Source: Sitta carolinensis (taxonomy: Eukaryota; Chordata; Aves; Passeriformes; Sittidae). Taken from it: a DNA stretch of 64,000 nucleotides. The stretch spans positions 40,519,870 to 40,583,869 of the forward strand of contig JAVUNC010000006.1 of the NCBI GenBank assembly GCA_032173965.1, given 5' to 3'. Positions within the stretch are counted from its first letter, which is position 1, and every line of letters begins with the position of its first letter. The notes under the pieces are model-generated. The model ran no database searches. It saw only the letters and a program-made list of their open reading frames with translations, and was not told where the DNA came from. Shown in pieces: positions 40,350 through 52,849 of this stretch. Both the position numbers and the translations under genes were made by a program.

Positions 40350-43300
40350 TGTGACTATTGACTTACTTATTATGTATGTTTGTAATTGTCGAGAGTGAGG
40401 GTAATGGCACAGGACGGTGGGAAGCCCTGCCAGGGAAGCCTGAGGGGCCGAAGCCCTCCGGGAAGGTTGGAAGAGCTTGGGAGCAGTGCTCGGGGAGCGG
40501 GGGGCGGGAGGGCTGGGACAGCCGCCAAGAGCATGGGCAAGAGGCCACCGGGAAACCACCGACGAGGAGAGAGAGGGGCGAGGTTCGTCCTTTCCTCCAG
40601 TTTGGGTTTTGTTTTGATCCTTGTTGCAGCGAAGCCCGGAGACACCCACCCACGACGGGGATGTCAGGCAGCCCTGGCTCAGGTCAGGCTAAGGTGGGAG
40701 CCAGACCGCAGACTCGCCTTGCACGGGAGCCAAGAGATCGCGGCTATAGATAGTAACAGGGAAGCTGCAGCAGGGAGCGTGTTTACAGCAACAAACAGAG
40801 CCTGCAGCGCAGTCTCCAGGCAGGAGCGTCACCCAGCCAGGCTGGGATCCTGCTGGCAGCCTCTCCCTCTGTTTGAGCTCATGGGCTAAATGCAGTGCTT
40901 GATGCTGCTGCTGTTGCTGTTGCTGCGCGAGCAGCCTCCGTTCTTAGAGATCTGGGCCACGGGGGCGGGAGAACTGGGCCAGCTGCTATTTCTGAACTGC
41001 CCGTCAGAGCAGAGGGGACAGCCAAGGACTGCCGCAGCTCACGGCCTGTACCGCTCCCTGGGAAAGGACCTGCGGGGGCCCGTGCTGCTCTCATCTGCTC
41101 AGTGCTGGCCCGTGGGCTACTCCATCTCGGGGCAGGCATCAGTCACCTCAGGTTCCTGTGCTGCCAAGGGTTCTTTGCCGCGGTCAGCATTCCCCTCAGC
41201 TACTGAAATAATGGGGCAAACATGGTCTCTTTGGCAGCCTCAGGCTGCAGATGAGAAGGCTCTCAGTACTGCCCAGAGGAGAGATGTGCCAGCAAATTAG
41301 CAAAGCCACGACTCTGCCATCCCTGCCAGCGGTGAGCTACAGGCCAAACCTCTGCAACCACATCCCCAGCAGGGCCTAGGTCTACATATCGGTGCCCAGC
41401 ACGGGCAAGAGCCTCTGACACAGTTTCCAGTCTCAGACATTTGCCAGGCACATTTCAGAAAGACACTGTTTAGCCCTGCTGTCTATAAACTGCCCCTAGG
41501 GTTTCCCTAGCCAAACTACTTTCCCCAAAAGAAGTGTCTGGAAATCAGGGGAGAATCCACTTCACCAAAGCCCACAATATTTTTGTGGTGCCCATGCAAA
41601 CCACCTGTTGCCATCTCCAGTGGTGACCAAGCAGGATCTGTTTGTACCAAATGGAAAGTGCACGGATGCCACACATTTCTAACACGTGGAGGCAATGAAA
41701 CAGAGAAAGCGAAAACACATGACGTGGGTTTGTTGTTTGCACCAAACACAGGGTGCACACATTTTACCACAGTATGTCTGAGAACAAAAAAAGGAAGCAG
41801 GCGGTACCATAGGGACAAAACAGAATCAGAGCATGAACCCTCCTGCCTGGGTGAGAGGGTTGCCCTCACCAGCATGCCAAGCTGATGGAGATTCCTTACC
41901 TCCCTTGCCAGCTGGGAACAGGAAGAGGCATTAGACCCTCACAAATGAGTGAAATCTGTGGAGTGGACCATAAGTTCTGTGAACATTACAACATTATTAA
42001 ACCTGTACAACCAGGGCCAGCAGGGTTTTGCTAGGCCACAGTGATAATTGGCTGGGCCTCATCTGCAGGGACACACCCCTCTAGGGAATATTCCCTTTCT
42101 TCAGACAAGCCCACTGCACCTCTGGGTCCTGTGCTGGTGAGAAGGAGGTGGATGCTGACTATCACCAGCAAGGAGATTGCTCTTTCCAGATGCTGGGCCA
42201 GACAGAAAAGGCCATGCCCACTGCACTTCTTGGGCATCACAATGTGCCTGCTGGCACAAGGACAGCATCCATCCAATGAGGATCTTGTCCTGCCTACCAA
42301 CAGAACCCCTCCACCTTCCTGGCCTCCACTTTTCCTCCTATCAAGCAGGGAGATGGGAAAGCTTGCAGCTCTGAGGCTTACAACAGAACAGCAAGCTCCT
42401 AAGCCTCAGTGTAGCACTGGAACTTGGCCCTACTTTCATACCCGTCCTTCATCTGAGCTTGCAACTCAGGCTGGCCTTGGAAAACCACAACAGAAAAGCA
42501 CCTGAGGCACAACGGCCAGTGCAACTGCACAGCCAAAACCCACTTCAGGGTCAAGAGATGGCTGTGCCTACATTTGGCCATGCACCAGGGGAAAGTTCAT
42601 GCCAGTAACATGGCCCTTTGGTAGTCTCATGACTGTCTCAACTCACTCACTGTCAGCAGTGCTGACTGTGGCATGGTTCCATGTTCCCTCTCTAGACCCA
42701 CAACATGATGGACATCTGCCTCCAGAAAACCATGGACTGTTTGTGTCACTGGGAAGGAGACCAGACAGCAAGTGTGCTGCAGCAGAGCTGGCATGCAGGG
42801 CACACTGCTGTGGACACCAAGAGATAGCTCCCCTGCACTGAGAAGTCATCACTTCCTGGCCAAGCATCCTGCCCATACTATCAGAGGATCTGCACAATAA
42901 CCGGAGCACCTGTTGAGGTACAGACTTTATGAGCAGGATTTAGGGGCATGAGTGAAATTCTCCCCACACACTCACTGCTCCTGATGTTCCCCAATGCATT
43001 CACTCCCAGCATGGCACAAGGGATCCCATCCTTCCCCTTGCCTCCAGAGAGGCTTGTAAAGCCAAGCAATGGCTGCAGGACCCAGAAGAAAACAGGATGT
43101 AAAAACAGAAAAGGGGATTGAAAAACCAGTGGTGGGAGCCTGCCCCCTCTGTTGATGTGGCTGGGGAGCAAAGGGCGGAGGAAGGGCTCGTAGTATGTTA
43201 TTCAAGTGGCCTGAACACCCCCCAAGACACACTGCACCTGTCATCCTCCCACCTAGCCTGGGAGCCTTCAGAAGGGCAGGGTTCCCACCTCTGCTAGCCT

Positions 43301-46300
43301 TAAAGGTACAGTGCATACCTAAAGCAAAGTATAAATAGTAATTAATAATCACAGCAGCTGGGTGTGTGACAAGGACATCCTAAAGAATAAACACCAGGAG
43401 TGGAGACATCCCGGCATCTCGTGGTTGCACAGGTGCATGCCACGGGCTGCCAATTACTGAGGATGATGCCGTCAAGCCATCCCACTTATTCTCACCACTC
43501 TTTGCCTGCACCATGCTGGATACTAACTTACCAGGCACAGCTGGACCTTGCTGCACACACCGAGGAAACCATGCACCACTCACAACCAGCAGGTGTGAAA
43601 GGGCTTCACCCATCGAAGCACTTCCTTCCTGCCTGCACCCTCTTGCCCCAAGGCCAGGCTGGCAGCCATCACCCCATGATGATGTTATACTCCAGGTTAT
43701 ACCACATAACCTGGAGTAATTCAAGCACAAAGTTCTCCAGATAAAACTTCAACACTCCTGCTGCTGCCGCCACCAATGTGCCATGTGCGCCATGGCAGTG
43801 CGACAAAGCCAGAACACCATGGCCAAGCTGGCCTCTTATCTCCCTGCCAGCTCCTGCACCACAGGCCCATCCCAGGGCGTTGTGCATGCTCACAGTTATA
43901 GTCCCAGGGCACTGATCAGCTGGGAGGAGAGGAGAGGAAAACATGCTTGGTTCAAACCCAGCGACAAGGCAGGATGATGCAGGACTTTCCTGATTATCAG
44001 ACAAGATCCAAACAAGGTGAGCACAGCTGTGATTTATTTCCTTGATGGAACCCCAGGAGCTGCCTGCAATAAAACCCCACACAATCAAGAGAAAGCTTCA
44101 GCTTCCTGTTGTGTCCAAGAGCTTTCTGGAGATGGGAGCTGGATGGTCACATTGCACAAGCTACCTCTTTCCTGTGTGGCTGGGCAGTGATATTGATGCT
44201 TGTGCTGGGGGCTGGGTAAAGGGGTCCTGCTCCTCTATTGGTGCAGTGGCTCTTGAGTAAAATGGGCCAAAAGTAGCAAAGGAGGAAGTGCTGAGAAGAA
44301 GGAGGAAAATGCCACTGTGCTTAGCTAAGGAGATTTTGTTACAGAAGGACAACAAAGCAGCTGAAGTGAACGGACAGGATGTTGAAGATTGTTTAGCATG
44401 GAACAGAAAGAAACCTTCTAACTGTTGGACTGGGGAGTGCTCTGGGGAACAAAAGGTTCAAGGGGACTCAGGACAAACAAGGGATCACAAAGGGTAGTCT
44501 GGGAGGAAGAAGGACACTGAGCCTTTGTCACTACCTGGAGAAACAACCCTGCTTCACTGGAGGTAGTCCCCAGGCCACCTTTTTCCTGTGCCATTCAGTG
44601 TCAGACCAGCAGGCCAAGTGGGCTGGCCACCCTGGAGGACAGTCATGAACGCAAGTAAGGTCTCCCTTTTTGAGTCCTCGACTCTTGTAGTGATGGGGCT
44701 GTCACAGGGACTCTCAGAGACTCAGCCCGCCCTGGCCCAGTTGCTGCTGAAAGGAAATGGCAAGACTTGAAAGCAAGGTGTTTGCACCCTTCTCCAGCAG
44801 TGCCGTGCCTCTGGCTGGACAGCCAGGCTGCACTCAAGGCAGAACCAAAGAGAGCAGTCAGCTCAGTGCAAAGATGCTGCCACTGCAGAAATAGAGACCC
44901 CAGTAACAGAGAAAGAGAATAAATAATAAGACTATATGGTGAGTTGGACTTCTCTGCCATAGGAACAAACATTGGGAATGCCCCAGGAAGCTGAGGTTCC
45001 TTAGATGGTATTTAAGAAATGTTACAAACACAAAATTCAATATTATTAAATTGTCTGGGATTAACAGTGCCATGAATCTGTAAACATGTAAACAGTGCAG
45101 AGCACTGCCAGCCCAGCCCCGAGGTTCGATCCTCCTTATGCATCCAGATCTGCCAAGCAATTTGGTTTGGCAGGGGGTAGCTGCTGGAAGGGGAAACATC
45201 TTTTGTGTTAACTCATTCCTAAGTATCTGAGCAACCAGAGTTAAGCATATGCCTGTGCAGAGAGACCTGGGAGGACACTTACAGATCATCTGTGTGCTCT
45301 GCTCCACCTCTGCACAGTGAACGGTGTCAGGAGGAGAGTCTCTCTTGCTCGCTGCTAGCAGCTCACAGCACATCACAAGTCAAGAAAAGCTCTTTCCATC
45401 ATCCAGGCCCATACCAGCCTCTGAAGAGATTGTCCATTTTCTTCCCTGTTAAGGTCATATGTTAAACATGTAGACAATAAACATGTCAGGGAGTCTAGGC
45501 CTGGAAACTCAAGGACCTTCCACAGAAGAGGTACAGCAGTTCATTTTGTGACTGTTTGACTTGATGATTGCACATGGAGGATGTGTCCTCTATACCTTCC
45601 TCCCAGGAGCCTGGCTGCCAGGGGCACAACTGCCAAGCCACTGGGATCAGGTTAACTTGCTTTATCACTGCTTGCTTTAGGATCTCAATAGAGCTCAGTG
45701 GGCTGCAAAACTGGCAGCACTCATCCATGTGAGACACCACTTGACAGTGCTGGCCTCTCTGGGCACCAAGTGCCACTGTGGATGTGGGCAGACACCAGCC
45801 TGGAGAGAAAGAGGCCCTGTGCTTCAGCACAGAGCCCCAGTAGGGTAGCCTGGAGTGGTCCACATCCCTGGTTTCTCTAAAAGGGGTTCCCTCCCGCCTT
45901 CTCCAGGCAAACCCATCATCTCCCAGGGAGCCAGAGAGAACCTGGAGAGTTTGGGCTCACGTAGCTGCAATGAGGCACAATACACTTGGCCCCACCCAGC
46001 ACACACTACCCTCTCGGGGCCAGCCATCTTCCTCATGCTGTGTGGCACAGCTGTGCAGGACCCCTCCAGGTTGCCAGGCCCACGTGGACTAGACACTGGA
46101 GTTTTGGGCTGCTTGCTGATGCAAACATCCAGATCTCTCTGCCCTGACAGCCTACAGGCTCAGAGTGGCAGGTAGTGTGTGTGTGATTGTACAAGTAAGT
46201 ACACAGGGCAGTGGACACGTTCAATATGTTTGTACCTTACCCCCAGGCAAGTGCAGAATCCAGTACAACCAGTAAAGTATTGTAAAAAGCTGTGCTGTCA

Positions 46301-46500
46301 CCCTGGCAACCCCAGAGAGACACAAACCACCCGGATTTGGGGTCTGGCATTGGCCAATGGGTGGTGAGCATTTGTATTGTGCATCACTCGTTTGTCTTTA
46401 TCTTCTTTCCCATTTTTTATCATTATTATTACTATTATTTGCCATTATAATTAACTTTCTTTTCAATCATTATACTATTCTTATCTCAACCTACAAGTTC
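40350..46500. other. FOS upstream region, no gene recognised
   Basis: About 6 kb between FOS and the next CpG island. Open frames are short and unrelated to known families. A 13-bp-arm hairpin lies at 43688-43718. The last 100 bases (about 46,400-46,500) are AT-rich (ATTATT repeats) directly before the CpG island begins. Confidence 0.5.
43688..43718. repeat. Perfect 13-bp inverted repeat, 5-base loop
   Basis: Arms TACTCCAGGTTAT (43688-43700) and ATAACCTGGAGTA (43706-43718) are perfectly complementary around ACCAC. Too short for a pre-microRNA; could be a palindromic binding site or a chance hairpin. Confidence 0.8.
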
Positions 46501-46539
46501 TACCTCCTCCTCAAGTTTTACTTTCTCCCCATTTCACCG

Positions 46540-47260
46540 GGGTGGCGGGGAGAGAGGGGAGTTGAGCGAGAGGCTGCGCGGCTTCACGTCCAGCCGGGCT
46601 CAGGCCCCGACCGTCGCTGTTGCCGCCGCTGCGCCCCTCAGCCCCGGGGCCCCCGCAAACGCGGCCCCGGACCGGCCGCGGCCGCCGCGCGCGCCGCACC
46701 CGGCGCCGCCGGGGAGGGGGCGGTGGCGGCGCGCGCGGGCCCCGCCCCGCGGCCCCCCGGCCAATCGCGGCGCTGTTGCCGGGGCCGGGCCCGGCGCCTG
46801 ACGTTGCCCGGGAGACGGCGAGACGTTGACAACACACAGACCCGTGACGTAGGCGCGTGGTTCCCGTGGAAACGGGGTGGCAACGTCATCGCCTCCCCCT
46901 CTCGCCTCCCCCCGCCGGAGCGCGCGTCAGCCGCGCGGGAGGGGCGGGGCCCCGTCGCCACGGCGGCGGGCGGGGCGCGGTCGCCACGGCAGCGGGAGCG
47001 GCTGTTGTTTGTTTGGGAGGCGGTGGCCGAGGGCGGGCGGGGCCTGCGGCGGCCCCCACCCCCCGCTGGCGTGCTGCCCACGCGGCTGCCGGCGGGGCAC
47101 CTTGGCTTGGCCGGGCCCGGGCAGCCCCGCAGCCCAGGATTCCCTGGCGGGCAGGAGGCAGCGGTGCGGGTTGTGGGTTAGCAGAGGTCCCTCGGGCCGG
47201 CCTGCTGGGGGCTGCTGGGCGCCTCTCCGCCGTGCGCCGGGAGGGCGCGGGCTGGTAACC
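46540..47260. promoter_or_regulatory. Orphan CpG island with RFX-type motifs
   Basis: About 700 bases of dense CpG beginning abruptly after AT-rich DNA. A CCAAT box lies at 46761-46765 and a GTTGCC half-site at 46775-46780. Two X-box-like sites follow: GTTGCCCGGGAGAC (46803-46816) and GTTCCCGTGGAAAC (46860-46873). A CRE TGACGTAG lies between them (46845-46852), and GGCAACGTCA follows at 46879-46888. There is no TATA box. RFX plus NF-Y plus CREB motifs are typical of ciliary-gene and MHC class II-type promoters. No known gene is expected between FOS and TMED10, so this may start a lncRNA, an unannotated gene or act as an enhancer. Direction is not resolved. Confidence 0.65.
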
Positions 47261-47308
47261 TGAGCAGGGAGATGGGCCCAGGGTTAAAAATAATGCCGCT
47301 GAGGAGGG

Positions 47309-47314
47309 TTTATT
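47309..47314 (-). terminator. Possible polyadenylation signal of minus-strand exon
   Basis: AATAAA on the minus strand 29 bases beyond the TGA of the candidate exon at 47344-47617. Its position suits a terminal exon but a single hexamer in AT-rich DNA is weak evidence. Confidence 0.35.
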
Positions 47315-47343
47315 TTTAACTGAGATCAGAGGTGCAGCCCTCC

Positions 47344-47617
47344 TCACTGAGGAGCCTGGCCCGCAGTGCAAACAGCCCAGCTGCAGGAAGAGCCCGGAGC
47401 TGGAGGGTTGAATGGATGGATGGACAGGCCACAGAGGCCACTATGCAAGCACTGCTCTGAGAGAACTGCATATGAGCTCTTGCACTGCTGCAGGTACTGG
47501 CTGAGCACCCCCAGCGCCTGTGCCACAGGTCTGCTGTTCCCATCATCCAGGTTGCCGAGTGGAGTGTGGATGTAAGGAGCGTGTCCAACAAACCTGAGAA
47601 TTCTAGCCTTGAAAGGA
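47344..47617 (-). CDS. Candidate terminal exon of unrecognised gene
   Basis: On the minus strand a pyrimidine-rich acceptor (TTAGTTTCTTTCCAG, ending at 47618) is followed by about 90 open codons ending in TGA at 47344-47346 and then AATAAA. The frame includes RFVGHAPYIHTPLGNLDDG and later VAQALGVLSQYLQQCKSSY, which look helix-forming, with codons rich in CTG, CAG and AAC. I do not recognise a family. In the same frame there is a stop (TAG) just inside the acceptor, so the upstream exon must supply the start. A donor-like ATT|GTAAGG lies near 47,958 on the same strand, but its phase does not fit. It may be chance, a pseudogene or a lineage-specific or poorly annotated gene. Confidence 0.25.
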
Positions 47618-47959
47618 CTGGAAAGAAACTAAGAAGTGAACCACAGATGTTGCAGTGTTTTTCTGGTCAGTCTCTTGAAGAGCGGCCTGATTCCTCAGTA
47701 TCCTTTGTCAGCAGCATCCTCTGAAAAGCCTGCTCGGCCAAAATTGCCCAGCAGACCACCCAGTGCCATCCATGCTCCTGTCACCAAAAGCAGGGGTGCC
47801 CAGCAGAGGCCAGACAGACAAAATGCTCCTCCCTGCATTCCGGGGCAGCAGGGGCTGCTCCAAAGAGCCCTGCTCCTAGTGCACTGTTTCCTCCCCGGCA
47901 GCCGGCCTTGGGTGTTGCTTCGGGCGTCTCTCTCTCTGACATCAACTTCCTCCCTTACA

Positions 47960-48450
47960 ATGCGTGGCGGCCAGAACCCTTCTAGGTGAAACACCCGACA
48001 AAGAAAGCGGCTGGCAGAGGGACCCACCCACCGGCATCCCCAGATTCCCCGTGCCAGGGCCGGCTGGGTGGATCCCTGAAATCCAAAAGCTGTCTTTGCG
48101 CTGGGGGTTGCGTAGGCACTGCTGGCAGACGGGAGAGGAGGGAACCTCGGGGCCGCCCCGGCCTCGGCCGCTGAGCCGGGTGCCTGCGGGGTGGGAACTC
48201 CCAGCGGCTGTTCCCGCCGCCGCCATCTGCTGAGACCAGCAAACTGGAAACCAGCTGCTTGCCCAACCCTCGCCAGCAGCCAGGCTGTTGTCATTGCTGT
48301 TTGCTTTACATCAGCTCTGTTTAGTTAGGCAGGCTGAGGGCAGCAGGTTCAATCCGGGCGATTTTACGAGGGCTGGTTCCTGTCCCACGCCCCTCGGTGG
48401 GGAACACGGCGTACGTTGAGGATACCCTCGCCCTGCGGCCCCAGGGCAGG
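47960..48450. promoter_or_regulatory. Moderately GC-rich block
   Basis: CpG density is raised around 48,100-48,250, including GCCGCCGCCATCTGCTG, which resembles a YY1 site near a start. It could be a weak promoter for the minus-strand candidate exon, but no TATA or clean exon 1 is visible. A 199-codon minus frame (47695-48294) through it has no recognisable domain. Confidence 0.3.
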
Positions 48451-49134
48451 AAAGGGTGCGGCTGGAATTAGTGTTTGCTTCTCAAGGGCAAGCCTGAAGT
48501 GCCGGTGTTTGGGAAGGTAATCAGCGGGCGTGAGAAAAGGCTTTCCGCACGGTCACGGCAGCTCCCCGCATTCCACGGGTACCTGGTCACCTGCTCCCGG
48601 AGACCGCTGGCCATGTGGGAAAGTCTGGGTAGGTGGTCAAAGGCAGGGATCACGGCTGGGGTTTGGGGCTGCATGAAGAGCATGTCCAAAGTCAGCTGCC
48701 AGGGCTGGAGGGATGTCCCACCAGGACGTGCACCGTCCCGCAGCCTTTGCCCCGGACAGTGCCTGCTACTGACACCCGCACTGGTGGGATGCCCCTGATG
48801 CATCTAGGCAGTTGGCACCCATGGTATGAGAGCTTCTCCTCCATGTTTTGCATTGTTCACGTGAGAAAGGAAAAATGTCATTCATTACTCAAATTATTCT
48901 TGCTGCTCCCCTTGTCCCAAAACAGGCTGTCAGCTCTCTGGCCCCATCCTATCCCATCCCAGGGCACAGACAGCAGTGCTGCTAGCACAGATGCTCACAG
49001 CTCCTGGGCTCCAGGGAGCCACAGAGACCAATTAGCCAATTAGCCCAGTGCTCTCCTTAGGGCTGCCACTGGGTTTCCACCCTGTCTACTATGGGACATC
49101 ACCTGCAGGAAGGGAGGGAGTGGGGCAGGGAACA

Positions 49135-49780
49135 TGTTACTGTGACGTAGATAGAAATACACAGCAAACACACACAACAGGTGTTTAGGTAGAGAAGACG
49201 AAAAGAAGTCTTTTATTGTTGACTTCGTATATATAAGTTTCTGGACAGTGATCAGAGATTGGACAGAGAATTTACCACTTCTCCATCTCCACCAGTCACT
49301 TGAGAAGTCCGTCAGGTGTTATCTTTTTACAGACGAATGTAAACATAATCTTTGTTTATCTTACAATTCATGAGAACTGACTCTATTATACTAAAATGCT
49401 TTAGTGCACAAGATAGTTAGTTTGTTATAGATGCACACTGGTGACTAGTAATTGTTTTATTATACTCACATGGTATATCCTATGTACCCCCTTCTCCTAA
49501 CCTGGTAATGTAACCTTCCCAAACTGACCCCTTCCCTGAATGTCTCCCATTTGCTGTATTCCCTTTACCCCACGCCCCTCTCTTATCTGGATTTTTAAAA
49601 CCCCCACACTCACGTGGTGGGGTCTCTCTCTTCCTCCCTGGACCAGCAATAAACCACCAGCTCTGGGTCCTGGAGCAAGACTGAGCAGGGCTCTCTCCTT
49701 TCATCACTAACCTGGGCCCACTCCTATGGGCAGAGCTAGCCGTAGTTAAGACCATAAGGTCTGGGTCGGAGTATTACTAA
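49135..49780. mobile_element. LTR-derived sequence (boundaries uncertain)
   Basis: Read on the minus strand, the left part has the signature of an LTR end: ATATATAC TATA-like box (about 49,229-49,236), AATAAA (about 49,210) and a terminus CACAGTAACA ending at 49135. This resembles the CACAGCAACA end of the solo LTR at 58962-59297. The right part (about 49,590-49,780) looks like R/U5 on the plus strand: TTTTTAAAACCCCC, GGGGTCTCTCTCTTCC, then AATAAA at about 49,656. I found no target-site duplication joining the two edges, so this may be two partial or nested LTRs. No coding region is present. Confidence 0.5.
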
Positions 49781-52700
49781 AACAAATCAGAAAACTTATT
49801 TTCAAGGACAACGGGAAGGACCAGCAGAGCAGAGGACAGAGTTCAACATCCATAAGTGTGTCTGCCCAACCCTGCCCCTGCTGCTCCACCCCAAATCTGT
49901 CCTGCCCTGTGTCACCCAGGCCCAGCTGAGTGATGCTGTGGGACAAGAGCAAGCAGCTGGACACCTGAGATATGAGGGGGGTGGCAATGTAGCCCTGTGG
50001 TGGTCCTAGTCCCCTCCTGCTCAAGTTACATATTTCATTTCTTTGCATTAGACATAGGAGCATGTAGACATGTGGCAAACCAATTCAGAGAGCTGACCTG
50101 GATGGAAACAGAACACTTTATTTCAGCAGGTTGAAGGTCAGCTCAGGCTACTTGCTGCTCAGGCAAGCCTGGGCTGAACTGCCGGGGTACCCTCCCCACT
50201 GGGGGACCCCATTCCCACTCTTTGACAGGTCCAGTTCTCAGCTGTGGGGTAGGGAGTTGCCCTCTTGTGCTACCCCAAGAGAAAACCCTTTGCTGTCTTT
50301 TGTCAATCTGTCCTCTGCTATTTTATCATGGTAAACTGATTGAGAGCAGAGTCAGGAGTCAGCCAGTGCATAGAGAAGGCTAGGTCCCATGCCAGAAGGA
50401 GTGGGAAAAGCCAGCCCACGGCAGCTCAGCTTGCATTGCTGCAGAGCTGCAATTTGGGTGGATGGGCACTCACCTGTGTCGGCATGACACAGGGTGTGGT
50501 GCTGGGCAGCTACCCAACTCCCTCTAAATCAGCTGATTCAAATCTGGGAGGCACAGCCAGCACCTTCCGAGCCAAGCCCGGGTGCACAGTGCTGCTCAGG
50601 AGCCTTGCAATGAGCTGTGCTGGAAGACAATTAACCCCACAAAGACAAAAGATGATGGCTCCTCTGCCAGAACAGCTCCTGGATCTGGTTTGCCAGGCAG
50701 TTGTGTATAGTGTTGTGCTGGCACAACAGGGAGGATCTGAGTGAGCTCTGTGGAGCTGTTATTGCTTACACCACTTCAAACAGCCTCAGCACCAAAAAAG
50801 TGTAAGCATGGCCACAGAGGCCACTTCAAGCTAACAGGGCTCCAGTTATTAGCGGAGTCTCTGAGTCCAAGCCTGGGACACGTCTCTTTACTGAATTGCT
50901 ATGGCAGGAAAGGAGAGCTGAAGCTGAGCTCCTGCAGGAGGGCTTGTCCTTTCACACAATATTTGAATATATTTGCACTTCTCTGCAGAACTGAGAGGAG
51001 GCTAGTTGGCTGCTCTCCCATTCCAGTATATTTCAAGTCTATAACATTTTCGGTCCCTGAACTATTTTAGTTTCTTCGTGAATTTCGTGTTTGCTCTGGT
51101 GCCAGTTCTGGCAGGTTTAATGACCTCTGCCCTCGGGCAGCATTCCACATCAGTATTGGAGGGGACTACGTTACCGCATTACTGTGCAATAGCATTACTC
51201 CTCTCCTGTGTCCGCGCCCCATCCGTAGGGGCTTACAGAACTGTTGTACTCTCCCCACGAATATTCTTCCTCCACACACACTCGCATAATCTTCGGGATG
51301 TTCCCCGTATCCTACACTCCTCCTCTCGGCTCTGATTATCCTCTCCCTCCCTAGCAAGAAGGAGCACTCTCGAGTGAGCTACTCACTGCGATCGTGACTG
51401 TTGTGAAACAGTTTATCTTCCTGCGGGAGCGGCAGCCCTTGCCTGTCAGCCTGTGCCTGGCGCTCACAACGCCTCCAGCACTCATAACCCCGCTTCCTTC
51501 TCCCTGACGTGCACAAATGCACGCTCCTGCACGCACACCCGGCCCTCCTCCGGCATGCCTTTTGCGCCCGCCGCTTTCCCCGGGGATCGTGCCAGCAAAG
51601 GGGATGCGGTGGTGTGCTGAGGGGGCTGGGCCTCCTGGCGCCAGTGGGGGATAGAGATATGAGTCCTGTTGGGAACACCCCAAGGATGTAGTTGTCCCAC
51701 CCCAGCCAGTTGCAGAATGGGTGGGTGGGTGGTGGTTGCACATGTACCACAGCCCCTTGTCCTGCGGGTTATCCCTCCCCCAGCAGTGCCTCCGCGGGAG
51801 CAGCCAGACAGAAGGTATGGGCATTCAGGCAGGCACATGCCCGGAGGGGGAGGGAGTCAGATGCCGTGGCCACCGCAGAGGCTCGGCGGTGTTCCCAGGA
51901 GGTGACTCTTTAGGAAGTGGGTGCGTCCTGCCGGTGCCACGGCGGGAGGCCCAGCGGGAACTGCGTGGGAGCGAGGAGAGCCGCGGAGCAGGCTGGGTCC
52001 TAGCCTGACCCCTGGTCATTAGGGAAAAGGCAGCTTTGACATGAGTCAGCAGAAGAGCTGAGCACAGGGTAAGCAGTACCCAGAGACTGGAGAAGCAGGG
52101 AGGTGCCAATCAACATCGTGACACGTCCTAATTACTTTAGCTTGTGCTATTAAGTTTGCTTGCTTCTACAAGAAATAAAAGCAAGAGGCATTCCCCAAAA
52201 CTCCTTCCAGGCAGTGGGCTCTAGCGCCTTACCTAGATGTTGGCAGTCTCTTCCTATGTCAGGAAGAAAGGAGTCCTGGTCACACTACCTCTTGCCAAAA
52301 ATTCCCAAGCTGGCAAGCCCAAAGCTTGCTGCCCTGCCTCGCTAGCCTGGGACCAAGCACCGGATCATGGGTGATAAATGCACCACCCGCGAGGGCCAGG
52401 CATGGAGGAGCCACAGCCCACATGGGAGAGAATCCCTGTGTAATGCCTTCGCTCCCCGCAGCTGGGAAATGGCCACGGTGCGGAGGCTGGGCGCTGCGGT
52501 CAGCTAGCACGGGACAGGATCCCCACCGGCTGCTTACCACGTAGTGCCTCACGTGCGGGAGGTCAGCCCAGGGAGCAGCCCCTGGGGTGTCACAGCGGCT
52601 CGGCTGGTGTCAGACAGAGGTAGCCCAGAGTACAAGGAAACACAGGAAGCTAGGGCAAGAGCCCCCCACAACTCCTTCATCCGATGGCAGCAAGCTGCCC

Positions 52701-52800
52701 AGCACCCACTGTCAGTGCTTGCCTGGCTCTGCCAGGCACCTCTGTGGCCTCATGGGCCTCCTGCACACCCCCACAGGTCCCACCGAGAGAGCAGTCTCCT
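49781..52800. other. Intergenic, no gene recognised
   Basis: Mixed-composition DNA with short open frames only. It holds a MARE/AP-1 motif at 52041-52051. Confidence 0.5.
52041..52051. promoter_or_regulatory. AP-1/MARE site
   Basis: ATGAGTCAGCA, the reverse complement of TGCTGACTCAT, fits the NF-E2/MAF-type extended AP-1 consensus. Further TGAGTCA sites lie at 55164-55170 and 56360-56366. All are 12-17 kb upstream of FOS. Motif evidence only. Confidence 0.45.
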
Positions 52801-52849
52801 CCTGCTGTGGCCGCGGCTGCTGCCACCTATTGGAGTCGCTCCTCTTGCC

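Noticed and set aside
47695..48294. 199-codon minus-strand frame
   Set aside because: No recognisable domain and lies in GC-rich DNA; kept only as a possible upstream context for the candidate exon.
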